DNA of 64,000 nt from Acidobacteriota bacterium (GTDB taxonomy: Bacteria > Acidobacteriota > Thermoanaerobaculia > UBA5066): assembly GCA_008363385.1 (NCBI GenBank), contig RHKY01000017.1, forward strand, positions 62,001 to 126,000, written 5' to 3'. Within the stretch, counting starts at the first letter, position 1, and each line of letters starts with the position of its first letter. The position numbers and the translations under genes were made by a program. Below are positions 8,028-16,527 of the stretch, in pieces. The notes under the pieces were generated by a model. The model was not told where the DNA came from, did no database searches, and was given only the letters and a program-made list of their open reading frames with translations.

Positions 8028-9190
8028 GGTCGGCGCGGCGGCCCGCCTTTCCGCTCCTGGCCCTCGTCTCCGCCGCTCTCCTCGTGCCCTCGCGCGGGGC
8101 CTCCTCGCAGGCGGTCGTGCCGCCCCCGCAGCCCTCGCCCCCCTCGCTCGAGGAGGTGAGGAAGGGGATGGCGGTCCGGTCCACCGGCGAGGTCCGGGGA
8201 CAGCAGGACGGCGTCGGGTTCGCGACGACGGCGGCCCAGATGGCCCGGACGTGGGAGCTCTCCGCCTCGCCCCCGGCGCCCGAGGCGCTCGGCGAGGCGC
8301 CGCTTCCGGGCGTCCTCGGCGTCGTCTGCCCGCACGACGACTACCTCTACGCCGGGCGCGTCTACCGGAAGGTGCTGCCGCTCATGACGGCGAGGACCGT
8401 CGTCCTCGTCGGGGTCTTCCACAAGTACCGGAGCTTCGGCGCGCGCGACGTCCTCGTCTTCGACCCGTACCGCGCCTGGAGCGCACCCGACGGCGAGGTG
8501 CCCGTCTCGCCCCTGCGCGAGGCGGTTCTCGCCCGGATGCCGCGGGGGACGTGGGTGAAGGACGCCGCCTCGCACGACCGCGAGCACTCGCTCGAGCCGC
8601 TCGTGCAGTGGCTGAAGCACGCGCGCCCGGACGTGGAGATCCTGCCGGTCGTCGTCCCGTCCGCGAGCTTCGCGAGGACGGCCGAGCTGGCGACCGCCTT
8701 CGGCGAGGCGCTCGCCGCCGAGATGAAGGCCCGGGGCCTCGTCCTCGGCCGGGACGTGGCGGTCGCCATCTCGGCCGACGCCGTCCACTACGGGGCGGAC
8801 TTCCGCCACGTCCCCTTCGGCGAGGGGGGGATCGAGGCGTACCGCCGGGCGGTGGAGCGAGACCGCGCGCTCCTCTCCGGACCTCTCTCGGGCCCGGTCG
8901 AGGAGGCGAAGGCCCGCGCGCTCCACGAGGCCTTCGTCGACCCGGCGGCCCCCGACGACTACCGCCTCACCTGGTGCGGGCGCTTCTCGATCCCGACGGG
9001 GCTCCTCGTCCTGGCGAGGACCGCGCGCGCCCTCGGGCTCCCCCCGCCCGTGGCCCGCCCGGTCGCGTACGCCACGAGCGTTGGCGCGCCGGAGCTGCCG
9101 CTGCGCGAGGCGGGCCTCGGCGAGACCGCGCCCGCGAACCTCTACCACTTCGTCGGCTACCCCGCCGTGGCGTTCGTCGCCGGCCGTTGA
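8024..9190 (+). CDS. exported MEMO-family protein (AmmeMemoRadiSam protein B)
   Basis: 388 residues, related to Memo/YjjG-type proteins, which share a fold with extradiol dioxygenases. Diagnostic segments are CPHDDYLYAGRVYRKV, VGVFHKY, DREHSLEPLVQWLKH and ISADAVHYGADF. They correspond to the PHAGY, EHSLE and SSDLSHY motifs that provide the active-site histidines. The start GTG 8024 overlaps the upstream stop (GTGA). Residues 1-30 (FPLLALVSAALLVPSRGASSQA) are a signal peptide, so the protein is predicted to be periplasmic. This is unusual, because Memo homologues are normally cytosolic and encoded with AMMECR1 and radical SAM partners. Neither is visible here. Confident in the family, less so in the biochemical role. 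Confidence 0.85.
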   Translation: MRSARRPAFPLLALVSAALLVPSRGASSQAVVPPPQPSPPSLEEVRKGMAVRSTGEVRGQQDGVGFATTAAQMARTWELSASPPAPEALGEAPLPGVLGVVCPHDDYLYAGRVYRKVLPLMTARTVVLVGVFHKYRSFGARDVLVFDPYRAWSAPDGEVPVSPLREAVLARMPRGTWVKDAASHDREHSLEPLVQWLKHARPDVEILPVVVPSASFARTAELATAFGEALAAEMKARGLVLGRDVAVAISADAVHYGADFRHVPFGEGGIEAYRRAVERDRALLSGPLSGPVEEAKARALHEAFVDPAAPDDYRLTWCGRFSIPTGLLVLARTARALGLPPPVARPVAYATSVGAPELPLREAGLGETAPANLYHFVGYPAVAFVAGR

Positions 9191-9284
9191 ACGCGGACCC
9201 GCCCGGCGGCTCCCCCGCGGCGCCGCGCGCCTCCCCTCCGCCCGCCAGCCTCCTTGCCTGCGCCGCCCCGAGCAGGGACGCGGC

Positions 9285-9971
9285 CTACGCCGGGACGGGG
9301 GCGGCCTCGCGGACGCGCCGGACGACCTCGGCGACGAGCTTCTCGATCCCCTGCGCCACGGCGGCGATCGAGGGGCCGAGCATGTAGGCCGGCGTCGTGA
9401 CGAGACGCCGCTCCTCGTCGACCACGATCCCCTCCACCGGGCAACCGACGTGGCAGGCCCCCATCGCCTCCAGCGCGCGCGCCGTGTCGGGGTCGGTCCC
9501 GATCGTCAGCCTCGGCTTCTCGGCGCCGAGGAGCTTCGCCACGAGGGCGGGCGAGATGCAGATGGCGCCGACCCATTTCCCGGCCCCGTGGACGGCCGCG
9601 ACGAGCCCCGCCACGTCGGGCTGGACCGTGCAGTCGGGCCCCTTCACCGCGAAGTCGCAGAGGTTCTTGGCGGCCCCGAAGCCGCCCGGGACGACGAGGG
9701 CGTCGAGAGACGCCGCGTCGGCCTTCGCGACGTCCGTCACCTCGCCCCGCGCGATCCGGGCCGCCTCGGTCAGGACGTTGCGGCTCTCTCCCTCGGCGAC
9801 CTTCCCCGTCCGGTGGTCGACGACGTGCATCTGCGGCACGTCCGGGGCGAGGCAGACCGCCTGCGCGCCCAGCCGGTCGAGCGCGAGGAGCGTGAGGACC
9901 GCCTCGTGGATCTCGGCGCCGTCGTAGACCCCGCACCCCGCGAGGAGGACGCCGACTCTCGGCTTCGTCAT
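9285..9971 (-). CDS. elbB: ElbB-type glyoxalase, DJ-1/PfpI superfamily
   Basis: 228 residues, the usual ElbB length. The DJ-1/PfpI fold is clear: VGVLLAGCGVYDGAEIHEAV at the N-terminus, DALVVPGGFGAAKNL in the middle, and the nucleophile elbow GAICISPALVAKLL with the catalytic cysteine, followed by TIGTDPDTA. ElbB has weak glyoxalase activity in Escherichia coli, where it has also been linked to isoprenoid synthesis. The gene is convergent with the MEMO-family gene and divergent from the CRTAC1 lipoprotein gene. Its GGGAGG ribosome site lies inside a perfect inverted repeat in the leader. Confidence 0.9.
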   Translation of the reverse strand: MTKPRVGVLLAGCGVYDGAEIHEAVLTLLALDRLGAQAVCLAPDVPQMHVVDHRTGKVAEGESRNVLTEAARIARGEVTDVAKADAASLDALVVPGGFGAAKNLCDFAVKGPDCTVQPDVAGLVAAVHGAGKWVGAICISPALVAKLLGAEKPRLTIGTDPDTARALEAMGACHVGCPVEGIVVDEERRLVTTPAYMLGPSIAAVAQGIEKLVAEVVRRVREAAPVPA

Positions 9972-9977
9972 GGGGCA

Positions 9978-9993
9978 CCTCCCGTCCGGGAGG
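9978..9993 (-). promoter_or_regulatory. inverted repeat sequestering the elbB ribosome site
   Basis: CCTCCCG-TC-CGGGAGG is a perfect 7-base inverted repeat with a two-base loop. On the minus strand its downstream arm is the GGGAGG Shine-Dalgarno sequence of elbB, six bases before its ATG. It could mask translation as an RNA hairpin, or act as a DNA operator between the divergent genes. Confidence 0.5.
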
Positions 9994-10005
9994 AATCGTA
10001 TCCCC

Positions 10006-10011
10006 TAAGAT
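10006..10011 (+). promoter_or_regulatory. -10-like TAAGAT eight bases before GTG start
   Basis: TAAGAT followed by eight bases (CCGCGGAA) and the GTG at 10020, with no Shine-Dalgarno sequence. This fits a leaderless transcript. The same arrangement precedes the genes at 17411, 26044, 33690 and 40593. Confidence 0.45.
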
Positions 10012-10019
10012 CCGCGGAA

Positions 10020-12359
10020 GTGTCCCGCCGATCCGCGGCCCGGGGGGCCGGGGCCCTCCTCGCCGTCCTCCTCCTCTCCGCCTGCGGCAGCCGGCCGCTG
10101 CCGACGCTCGCGGACTACTCCCACGGGACGTCGCTGGCCGTGGAGCGGCTCCGGCCGCTCCTGGCGAGCGGCGAGCCCCTCTCCGGCGAGCTGCTGGCCT
10201 CTCCCGAGGCGGCGAAGGCCGTCGAGGCCGTCTCGGCGCGCTGGCGGGCCACCGCGACCACCTCGGCTTGCGAGACCCGGATCGCCGGTTTCCGGCGGAG
10301 CGGCTCGCGCCACGCCGACGTCGAGGTGGACGTCCGGCTCGAGGGGGCGACGCCCGACGGGACCTCGCGGGCGTACCTCCGGACGACGCTCGCCCTGGCC
10401 TGGGACCGCGAGGCCGACGGGGCACCCTGGCGGCTCTCGTCCTCCGCCGAGCCCGGGGGCCCCGTGGCCGTCCAGGTCGGGCGCCCGCTCCTCCGCGAGG
10501 AGGGCGAGGCCCGCGGCCTCGCCGGTCGGCACGAGACGAGCGAGCCGCTCGAGCGGCACAACGTCTCCCTCCCGTCGACGCACCACCACGCGTGCGTCCT
10601 CCTCGCCGACCTGGACGGGGACGGCGCGCTCGACGTCCTCGTCTGCAGCCGGAGCCCCCAGCTCTTCCTCAACGACGGGGCCGGGACCTTCCGGGACGCC
10701 ACCCCGGGCTCGGGCCTCGACGCCCTGGCGCCGGGCAACGGCGCTGCGGCGCAGGCGGCGGACCTGGACGGCGACGGGCTCCCCGACCTCGTCCTCGTCG
10801 ACCACTTCGGGCCGACCCGGGCCCTGAGGAACCTGGGCGGCGGGCGCTTCGCGGACGAGACGGTCGCCTGGGGCCTGGCCGGGCTCTCGGGGCCCTACAC
10901 GTCGGCCGTCCTCCTCGACGCCGACGGGGACGGCAGGGTCGACGTCTTCCTCGTCGCGTACGGCGACGCGCGCGTGGAGGGGCCCTCGTACTCGGGCACG
11001 AACGGCTACCCGGACCGGCTCCTCCTGAACGTGGAGTCGGGCGGCCGCCCCTCGTTCGTCGAGGCGACCGAGGCGGCCGGGGTCGGCGACCCCGGGTGGG
11101 GGCTCGCCGCCTCGGCCTGCGACTACGACGGGGACGGCGACGACGACCTCTACGTCGCCAACGACTTCGGGAGGAACTCGCTCTTCGAGAACCGCTCCTC
11201 GCCGGGACGGCCCCGCTTCGCGAACGTGGCCCGCGACCTCGGCGTGGAGGACGAGGGCTTCGGGATGGGCGTGACGTGGGGCGACTACGACGGCGACGGC
11301 CGGTGGGACCTCTACGTCTCGGACTTCTCGACCCCCTACCGGTGGATTCTTCGCGACCGCCGCTTCCCGCTCCCGCCGATTCCCGGCGCCGACCTCGTCC
11401 GCCCCTTCATGTGGCGAAAGCTCTACCGGCGGAGCCGCGGGAACGGCCTCTTCCGGCAGCGGCCGGACGGGCGCTTCGAGCGGGTCTCCGAGGCGGCGGG
11501 GGTGGCCGACGCCGGCTGGGCGTGGGGGACGGAGTTCGTGGACCTGGACGGCGACGGGCACGAGGACCTCCCGGTCGTCAACGGGATGTTCGAGGCGACG
11601 ACCGGCGTCGACGACGAGATCGCGTTCTGGAACATGATGGGGCGCGAGGGGGAGAGCTTCCACGACGCGGTCTGGGGGACGATCGACTTCGGCGTCAACG
11701 GGATGGCCTCCCGGACGCCGAAGCGGCTCTTCTTCAACCGCGGCGACGGGACGTTCGAGGAGAGGTCCTTCGTCTCGGGCTTCGACACGCGCGGAGACAC
11801 GCGGGGCCTGGCCTTCGGCGACCTGGACGGGGACGGCGCCCCGGAGCTCGTCGTCGCCACGTTCCACGGCCGGCCGCTCCTCTACCGGAACGGCTTCCGG
11901 ACGGCGGGGCGGGTCCGCGTCCTCCTCCGGGGCCGCGCCCCGAACACGAGCGCGATCGGCGCGGTCGCCAGGCTCGCCTCGGGCGGCCGGACGCAGGTGC
12001 GCCAGGTGCGCGCCGGCTCCTCGTACCTGGCGCAGTCGTCGCTCGAGCTCCTCTTCGGGATCGGCGACGCTCCCTCCGCCGACCGGCTCTCGGTCCGCTG
12101 GCCCGACGGGACGACGGCGACCGCGGACGGGGTCCCCGCCGGCGCGCGGGTCGTCTGGACGCAGGGCGAGGCCCCCGTCGTCCTCTCCGGCGCCGAGGCG
12201 GCCTCGGCCCGCCTCCCGGAGCGCTACTCGAAGAGGAGCGCCGCCAGCGCCGCCTCCTGGAGCGGCGCCAGCGCCGGCTCGTCCAGGTCGGCGTCGACGA
12301 GGGTCCAGGCCGGCGGGACCGAGAACGGCGGCGGCTCCTCCACGCGCCAGAGGACGTAG
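10020..12359 (+). CDS. CRTAC1-type lipoprotein: FG-GAP repeats plus ASPIC/UnbV domain
   Basis: 779 residues. The lipoprotein signal ends in the lipobox LLLSAC near residue 21, so the mature protein is membrane-tethered. After a unique region of about 150 residues comes a beta-propeller of FG-GAP/VCBS repeats. Each has a calcium-binding loop: DLDGDGALDV, DLDGDGLPDL, DADGDGRVDV, DYDGDGDDDL, DYDGDGRWDL, DLDGDGHEDL and DLDGDGAPEL. The C-terminal ASPIC/UnbV domain includes SAIGAVARLASGGRTQ, YLAQSSLELLFGIG and VRWPDGT. The frame then runs about 57 residues beyond the domain as Ser/Ala-rich sequence, antisense to the 3' end of the next gene. It is paralogous to the genes at 20644 and 26044. Ligand and partner are unknown. 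Confidence 0.87.
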   Translation: MSRRSAARGAGALLAVLLLSACGSRPLPTLADYSHGTSLAVERLRPLLASGEPLSGELLASPEAAKAVEAVSARWRATATTSACETRIAGFRRSGSRHADVEVDVRLEGATPDGTSRAYLRTTLALAWDREADGAPWRLSSSAEPGGPVAVQVGRPLLREEGEARGLAGRHETSEPLERHNVSLPSTHHHACVLLADLDGDGALDVLVCSRSPQLFLNDGAGTFRDATPGSGLDALAPGNGAAAQAADLDGDGLPDLVLVDHFGPTRALRNLGGGRFADETVAWGLAGLSGPYTSAVLLDADGDGRVDVFLVAYGDARVEGPSYSGTNGYPDRLLLNVESGGRPSFVEATEAAGVGDPGWGLAASACDYDGDGDDDLYVANDFGRNSLFENRSSPGRPRFANVARDLGVEDEGFGMGVTWGDYDGDGRWDLYVSDFSTPYRWILRDRRFPLPPIPGADLVRPFMWRKLYRRSRGNGLFRQRPDGRFERVSEAAGVADAGWAWGTEFVDLDGDGHEDLPVVNGMFEATTGVDDEIAFWNMMGREGESFHDAVWGTIDFGVNGMASRTPKRLFFNRGDGTFEERSFVSGFDTRGDTRGLAFGDLDGDGAPELVVATFHGRPLLYRNGFRTAGRVRVLLRGRAPNTSAIGAVARLASGGRTQVRQVRAGSSYLAQSSLELLFGIGDAPSADRLSVRWPDGTTATADGVPAGARVVWTQGEAPVVLSGAEAASARLPERYSKRSAASAASWSGASAGSSRSASTRVQAGGTENGGGSSTRQRT

Positions 12360-12901
12360 ACCGGGTACTCCTCGTCGGCGAGGTCGCGGGTGTCGAGGAC
12401 CTCCTTCAGCCGGCCGTACTCCTGGACTGCGGAGAGAAGGAGCGGGTCGGCCGCCTCGGCGAGCCGCTTCATCGCGCAGCGGACCGTCTTCGTCCCGAGG
12501 TCCTCCTCGAAGAAGCGGGACGTCTCCTCGCCGGCCCCGGCGGTGACGCGCCCCGCGCCGCCCGGGCGCTCGAAGACGACCGGCGTCCTCCCGGCCAACG
12601 CGACCTCGTACCGCGCGGCCTCCCCGAACCGGCCGTCCTCCCCGGCCCGGCGAACGCTCCGGACGACGAGGTCGTCCCGGACGAGTCCGTGGACGAACCA
12701 GGCCACCCGCCGCTCGTCGGGGGCGACGCGCTCGGCGCGGAAGAGGTCCACGACGCGGTTCCCACGCCCGTCGACGACGCGCTGGACCCTCAGCGTCACC
12801 CCGGCGGGAGCGTCCGCCCCGCGTGTCGGCGCCTGGCCCGCCGCTCCGGCGGTCAGCAGGACCGCCGGGCCGAGCGCCAGCGCGAGGAGGACTGCCTTCA
12901 C
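12224..12901 (-). CDS. secreted protein of unknown function, third gene of kinase operon
   Basis: 225 residues. The start is GTG 12901, overlapping the upstream stop as GTGA, which indicates translational coupling. Residues 1-23 are a signal peptide (VKAVLLALALGPAVLLTAGAA). The mature part is alpha/beta with VTLRVQRVVDGRGNRVVDLF, ARYEVALAGRTPVVF and EETSRFFEEDLGTKTV, and no known motif. The last 136 bases overlap the 3' end of the convergent CRTAC1 gene. Its fixed place behind a Ser/Thr kinase and another secreted unknown suggests a shared envelope process. No function is proposed. Confidence 0.7.
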   Translation of the reverse strand: MKAVLLALALGPAVLLTAGAAGQAPTRGADAPAGVTLRVQRVVDGRGNRVVDLFRAERVAPDERRVAWFVHGLVRDDLVVRSVRRAGEDGRFGEAARYEVALAGRTPVVFERPGGAGRVTAGAGEETSRFFEEDLGTKTVRCAMKRLAEAADPLLLSAVQEYGRLKEVLDTRDLADEEYPVYVLWRVEEPPPFSVPPAWTLVDADLDEPALAPLQEAALAALLFE

Positions 12902-13782
12902 TCCGGCGCCTCCGGCGGAGGCACGAACCTGGGAAGATACGTCGGGAGGAACGTCAGCTCGCGGAGCGCCGACAGGTCGTCCGGGTCCGGAACGTCCGGT
13001 GCGAGGACGAGCTCGGCCGGGGGCGATCCGCGCACGAGCGGGTCCCATCCGACCGTGACGGCGAGCGCCGCGCGGGTCTTCGTGAAGACCTCCGGCGCGC
13101 CGACCACCCGGAAGAGGAGGTCCCTCAGCTCCCGACACCGCGCCAGCGCCTCGGGCCTCAGGCTCGCCTCCAGGACCTCGTCGGCGGCGACGACGACCGT
13201 CCTTCGCGCCCGGTCTCCGTACGAGAACGTGAGCTGGCCGTCCCCGGCGACGAGGAGCAGCCGATGCCCCCGGCACGCGTCCGCCCTCTGCCGCGCCTCC
13301 TCCTCGAGTCGGTCCTCGTGCGTGTGGCTGAAGTCGTCGCCGAGCGCTCGAAGGAACTCCCGGCTGACGTCGGGGTCCGCGAGGAAGTAGACCTCCACGG
13401 CGCCGTCTCTCGTGGCGATCCGGTAGCTCGGAGCGGGCTCTCCGTCCAGAGCCGAGACCGAGCGCATCGACTCCAGGACCGCGTTCCACCCGTCCGGAGT
13501 CGTCACGAGGAGGAGCCTCCTCTCCGGCCAGAAGGCCTTCAGGTCCGCCGACCAGTGCCCGTAGGATCGCAGCCTGAGCTGGATCAGCCGCAGCCGGGCC
13601 AGGCCGGGGTCCTCGTCGCCCGCCCCCTTCGCCTTCAGCAGGTACGTCTCGTCGAGCTCGACATACGTCGGGCCCCTCAGCGGTGCGAAGAAGTCCGGCG
13701 GCCTCTCGGCCCGCGCCTTCGGCGCGAGGAACAGCAGGGCGGCGAGCCCCGCCACGGGCAGTCCCGGCGTCGCCCGCCTCAC
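12898..13782 (-). CDS. secreted protein of unknown function, second gene of kinase operon
   Basis: 294 residues. Signal peptide at 1-25 (GLPVAGLAALLFLAPKARA). The mature sequence begins with PPDFFAPLRGPTYVELDETYLLKAK. It continues with LRSYGHWSADLKAF, RLLLVTTPDGWNAVLESM and HTHEDRLEEEARQRADAC, and ends in ELTFLPTYLPRFVPP. No enzyme or binding motif is recognised. It overlaps its kinase neighbour by four bases (ATGA) and the downstream gene by four bases (GTGA), so the three genes form one coupled operon. It is probably periplasmic. Confidence 0.7.
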   Translation of the reverse strand: MRRATPGLPVAGLAALLFLAPKARAERPPDFFAPLRGPTYVELDETYLLKAKGAGDEDPGLARLRLIQLRLRSYGHWSADLKAFWPERRLLLVTTPDGWNAVLESMRSVSALDGEPAPSYRIATRDGAVEVYFLADPDVSREFLRALGDDFSHTHEDRLEEEARQRADACRGHRLLLVAGDGQLTFSYGDRARRTVVVAADEVLEASLRPEALARCRELRDLLFRVVGAPEVFTKTRAALAVTVGWDPLVRGSPPAELVLAPDVPDPDDLSALRELTFLPTYLPRFVPPPEAPE

Positions 13783-14639
13783 CGGTAGGCGCCCGAGCGG
13801 CTCCCCGACGGGGGCGGCAGGCTCCGCTCGGCGGCGTGGATGAGCGCCTCGGCGAACTCGCCGCAGCTCTCGAACCTCTCGGCGGGCTCCTTCTCCAGGA
13901 CCTTGAGGAGGACGTAGTCGACGCTCCGGTGGAGCTCCCGCTTCAGGCCCGTCGGCAGCCCCGGCTCCTCGTAGAGGGTCTTCGTCATGACGACGAACAT
14001 CGAGTTCGCCTCGAACGGGGGCTGCCCCGTCAGGAGGTAGTACGCCAGGACGCCGAGGGAGTACTGGTCGGAGCGGGGCGTCAGCTCCTCGCCGCGGAGC
14101 GCCTCGGGCGACATGTAGACGGGCGTCCCCATCGCCGTCCCGGCGACGGTGAGGACCTCGGCGTCGCGCGGCTTGGCCAGGCCGAAGTCGGCCAGGAGCG
14201 GTCTCCCGCTCCGGTCCAGGAGGACGTTGGCGGGCTTGACGTCGCGGTGGACGACCCCCTCGGCGTGGGCGAAGTCGAGGGCGGAGGCGAGCGAACGGAT
14301 CCAGGACATGGCGGTCGGCAGGTCGGTCCCCTTGCGGGCCCGCTCCCGGAGCGTCCCGCCTGTGACCAGCTGCATGACGATGTAGAGGAGCCCGGCGTGC
14401 TCGCCGAAGTCGTAGACGGGGAGGATGTTCGGGTGCTCCAGGCGGGCCGTCACCTTGGCCTCGCGGAAGAAGCGCTTGGCGAACGTCGGGTCGAGCGAGA
14501 TCTGCTCCGTCAGGAGCTTGACCGCCACCGGACGCTCGAGCGTCAGGTCGTCGGCACGCCAGACCTCGGCCATGCCGCCGGCGCCGATCTTCTCCTGGAG
14601 CCGGTAGCGTCCCAGCTCGGTTCCGGGTGAGAGGAGCAT
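13779..14639 (-). CDS. Hanks-type Ser/Thr protein kinase, soluble
   Basis: 286 residues, little more than a catalytic domain. The Gly-rich loop GAGGMAEV is at 19-26, the ATP-anchoring lysine in VAVKLL at 41, and the helix C glutamate at 60. The catalytic loop HRDVKPANVLLD is at 131-142 (Asp133) and the DFG motif at 151-153. GTPVYMSPEAL forms the activation segment end. All key residues are present, so it should be active. There is no transmembrane segment or sensory domain. The GAGGM loop and the HRDVKP arginine are typical of bacterial PknB-like enzymes. It heads an operon with two secreted unknowns, and ATGA coupling links it to the next gene. A -10-like TATACT lies 31 bases upstream. Confidence 0.93.
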   Translation of the reverse strand: MLLSPGTELGRYRLQEKIGAGGMAEVWRADDLTLERPVAVKLLTEQISLDPTFAKRFFREAKVTARLEHPNILPVYDFGEHAGLLYIVMQLVTGGTLRERARKGTDLPTAMSWIRSLASALDFAHAEGVVHRDVKPANVLLDRSGRPLLADFGLAKPRDAEVLTVAGTAMGTPVYMSPEALRGEELTPRSDQYSLGVLAYYLLTGQPPFEANSMFVVMTKTLYEEPGLPTGLKRELHRSVDYVLLKVLEKEPAERFESCGEFAEALIHAAERSLPPPSGSRSGAYR

Positions 14640-14669
14640 CGTCCGACTCTCTGGGGCCCTTGCCCGGCG

Positions 14670-14675
14670 AGTATA
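14670..14675 (-). promoter_or_regulatory. -10-like TATACT of the kinase operon
   Basis: TATACT on the minus strand, 30 bases before the kinase ATG at 14639. No consensus -35 is seen. The sequence upstream of it is the GC-rich hairpin at 14681-14714. Confidence 0.45.
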
Positions 14676-14680
14676 GGCGC

Positions 14681-14714
14681 CCGCCCGCGCCGCCGGTCGC
14701 GGCGGCGCGGGCGG
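14681..14714 (-). terminator. 14-base-pair GC hairpin after malic enzyme gene
   Basis: CCGCCCGCGCCGCC and its exact complement GGCGGCGCGGGCGG are separated by six bases (14695-14700). It sits 31 bases downstream of the malic enzyme stop and upstream of the kinase -10. There is no T-tract, so a non-canonical terminator or mRNA-end stabiliser is possible. Confidence 0.45.
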
Positions 14715-14745
14715 CCTTCCCGCTCGCGGGGCCCCTTCCCCGGCC

Positions 14746-16527
14746 TCAGCCGCCGACCAGGACCGGCTCCTCGACCCGGCTCCCCTCCGGGGCGCCCGGC
14801 TTCCCGGCGAAGGCCCACGGCTCGTACCGGATCGGCAGGTACTCGGGGAACCACATCGCCCGCCGGACGTTCTCCTCCAGGTTCACGAGGATGGCGGGGT
14901 CGGCGTGCCCTTCCGCGACGGCCCGCCGGACGACGGCGCAGGCGACCGTGTGCGAGCACTCCCGGATCGTGGCCAGCTGCGGGTAGACGGCCGACTGGGC
15001 GAGGTCCTCGGGGGTGACGTGGCTCGCCAGCCCCTTGGCCGCGTCGAGGAACATCCCGTCGCTGATGAACCGGGCGCGGGAGACGCAGGCTCCGAGCCCG
15101 ATCCCCGGGAAGACGAAGGCGTTGTTGCACTGCCCGATCCGGTGCGTCTGCCCCGCGTGGACGACGGGCGCGAAGGGGCTCCCCGTCGCCACGATCGCCC
15201 GCCCGTCCGACCAGCGGACGGCGTCCTCGGCCGTGCACTCGCACTTCGACGTAGGGTTGGAGAGCGGGAAGACGAGCGGCCGGTCGTTCAGCTTCGCCAT
15301 CAGCTTGACGATGCTCTCGGTGAAGGTGCCCGGGGTCGCCGAGACGCCGATGAGGATCGTCGGGTGCGCGTTGGCGACCGTCTCCTCCAGGCTGATCCGG
15401 GTCGGGTCGGCCACCTCCCAGGCGGCGGCCTCCTCGACCTCTCGCGCGTAGAGGGCCTTGAAGTCCTCGAGGCCGGGCCGGGCCTTCGTGACGAGGCCCT
15501 TCGTGTCGCACGTCCAGATGCGCCGCCGCGCCTCCTCCGGCGTGAGCCCCTCCTCGACCATGGCCGAGACGAACAGGGCCGCGATGCCGTGCGTGGAGGC
15601 CCCCGCGCCGGCGAAGACGACCCGCTGGTCCCGCATCGCCTGCTTCGTGATCCTCATCGCGGCGTACGCGCCGGCGATGACGACGGCCGCGGTCCCCTGG
15701 ACGTCGTCGTTGAAGCTCGGCAGCGTGTGCCGGAACCGGTCGAGCTGCTTGATGGCGTTCCCCTTGAGGAAGTCCTCCCACTGGAAGAGGACGTTCGGGT
15801 AGACCTTCCTCACGGCCGCCACGAACCGGTCGACGAAGTCCTGGTACTCCTGCCCGCGGATCCGCTTGTGACGCAGGCCGAGGTAGAGCGGGTCCTTCAG
15901 CCTCTCCTCGTTGTCCGTCCCGACGTCGAGCGTGATCGGGAGCGTCGAGTACGGCGAGACCCCCGCGCAGAGGGTGTAGAGGCAGAGCTTGCCGATCGGG
16001 ATCCCCATCCCGCCGGCGCCCTGGTCGCCGAGGCCGAGGATCCGCTCCCCGTCGGTCACGACGATGATCGAGGGGTCGGTCGTGTGGTAGTTGCGGAGGA
16101 CCTTCTCGATGATGTTCCGGTGCTCGTACGTGACGTAGAGCCCCCGCCCGCGGCGGTAGATGTGCGAGAACTTCTGGCACGCCTCGCCGACGACGGGCGT
16201 GTAGACGATCGGCATCATCTCGTCGATCTTCTCGTGGACCATCCGGTAGAAGAGGGTCTCGTTCCGGTCCTGCAGGCTCGTCAGGTAGACGAACCTCTCG
16301 AGCGGCGTCGTCTTGGCCTGGAAGTTCTCGTACACCCTCACGAGCTGCTGCTCGATGGTGCAGACGGCGGCCGGCAGGAGCCCGTGCAGGTCCAGCTCCT
16401 CCCGCTCGCGGTTCGTGAAGGCGGATCCCTTGTTCGTGAAGGGGTCCATCAGGATCGCCTTCCCCTTGACGGGGACCGCGATGTAGCGCTGCCAGGTCCC
16501 GGGGTCCACCTTGACGGCGAAGTTCAT
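14746..16527 (-). CDS. maeA: NAD-dependent malic enzyme
   Basis: 593 residues, typical for the large-subunit malic enzymes. It decarboxylates malate to pyruvate with reduction of NAD(P). Family segments are MPIVYTPVVGEACQKFS (catalytic Tyr), IVVTDGERILGLGDQGAGGM (malate/metal site), FNDDVQGTAAV (metal ligand Asp-Asp) and the dinucleotide fold FAGAGASTHGIA. Later come FPLSNPTSKCE and NNAFVFPGIGLG. The cofactor is inferred to be NAD by similarity to the SfcA/MaeA group, and NADP use cannot be excluded. It is cytosolic and anaplerotic or gluconeogenic. A good promoter, TTGACA-N17-CAGATT, lies about 160 bases upstream, giving a long leader. Confidence 0.93.
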   Translation of the reverse strand: MNFAVKVDPGTWQRYIAVPVKGKAILMDPFTNKGSAFTNREREELDLHGLLPAAVCTIEQQLVRVYENFQAKTTPLERFVYLTSLQDRNETLFYRMVHEKIDEMMPIVYTPVVGEACQKFSHIYRRGRGLYVTYEHRNIIEKVLRNYHTTDPSIIVVTDGERILGLGDQGAGGMGIPIGKLCLYTLCAGVSPYSTLPITLDVGTDNEERLKDPLYLGLRHKRIRGQEYQDFVDRFVAAVRKVYPNVLFQWEDFLKGNAIKQLDRFRHTLPSFNDDVQGTAAVVIAGAYAAMRITKQAMRDQRVVFAGAGASTHGIAALFVSAMVEEGLTPEEARRRIWTCDTKGLVTKARPGLEDFKALYAREVEEAAAWEVADPTRISLEETVANAHPTILIGVSATPGTFTESIVKLMAKLNDRPLVFPLSNPTSKCECTAEDAVRWSDGRAIVATGSPFAPVVHAGQTHRIGQCNNAFVFPGIGLGACVSRARFISDGMFLDAAKGLASHVTPEDLAQSAVYPQLATIRECSHTVACAVVRRAVAEGHADPAILVNLEENVRRAMWFPEYLPIRYEPWAFAGKPGAPEGSRVEEPVLVGG

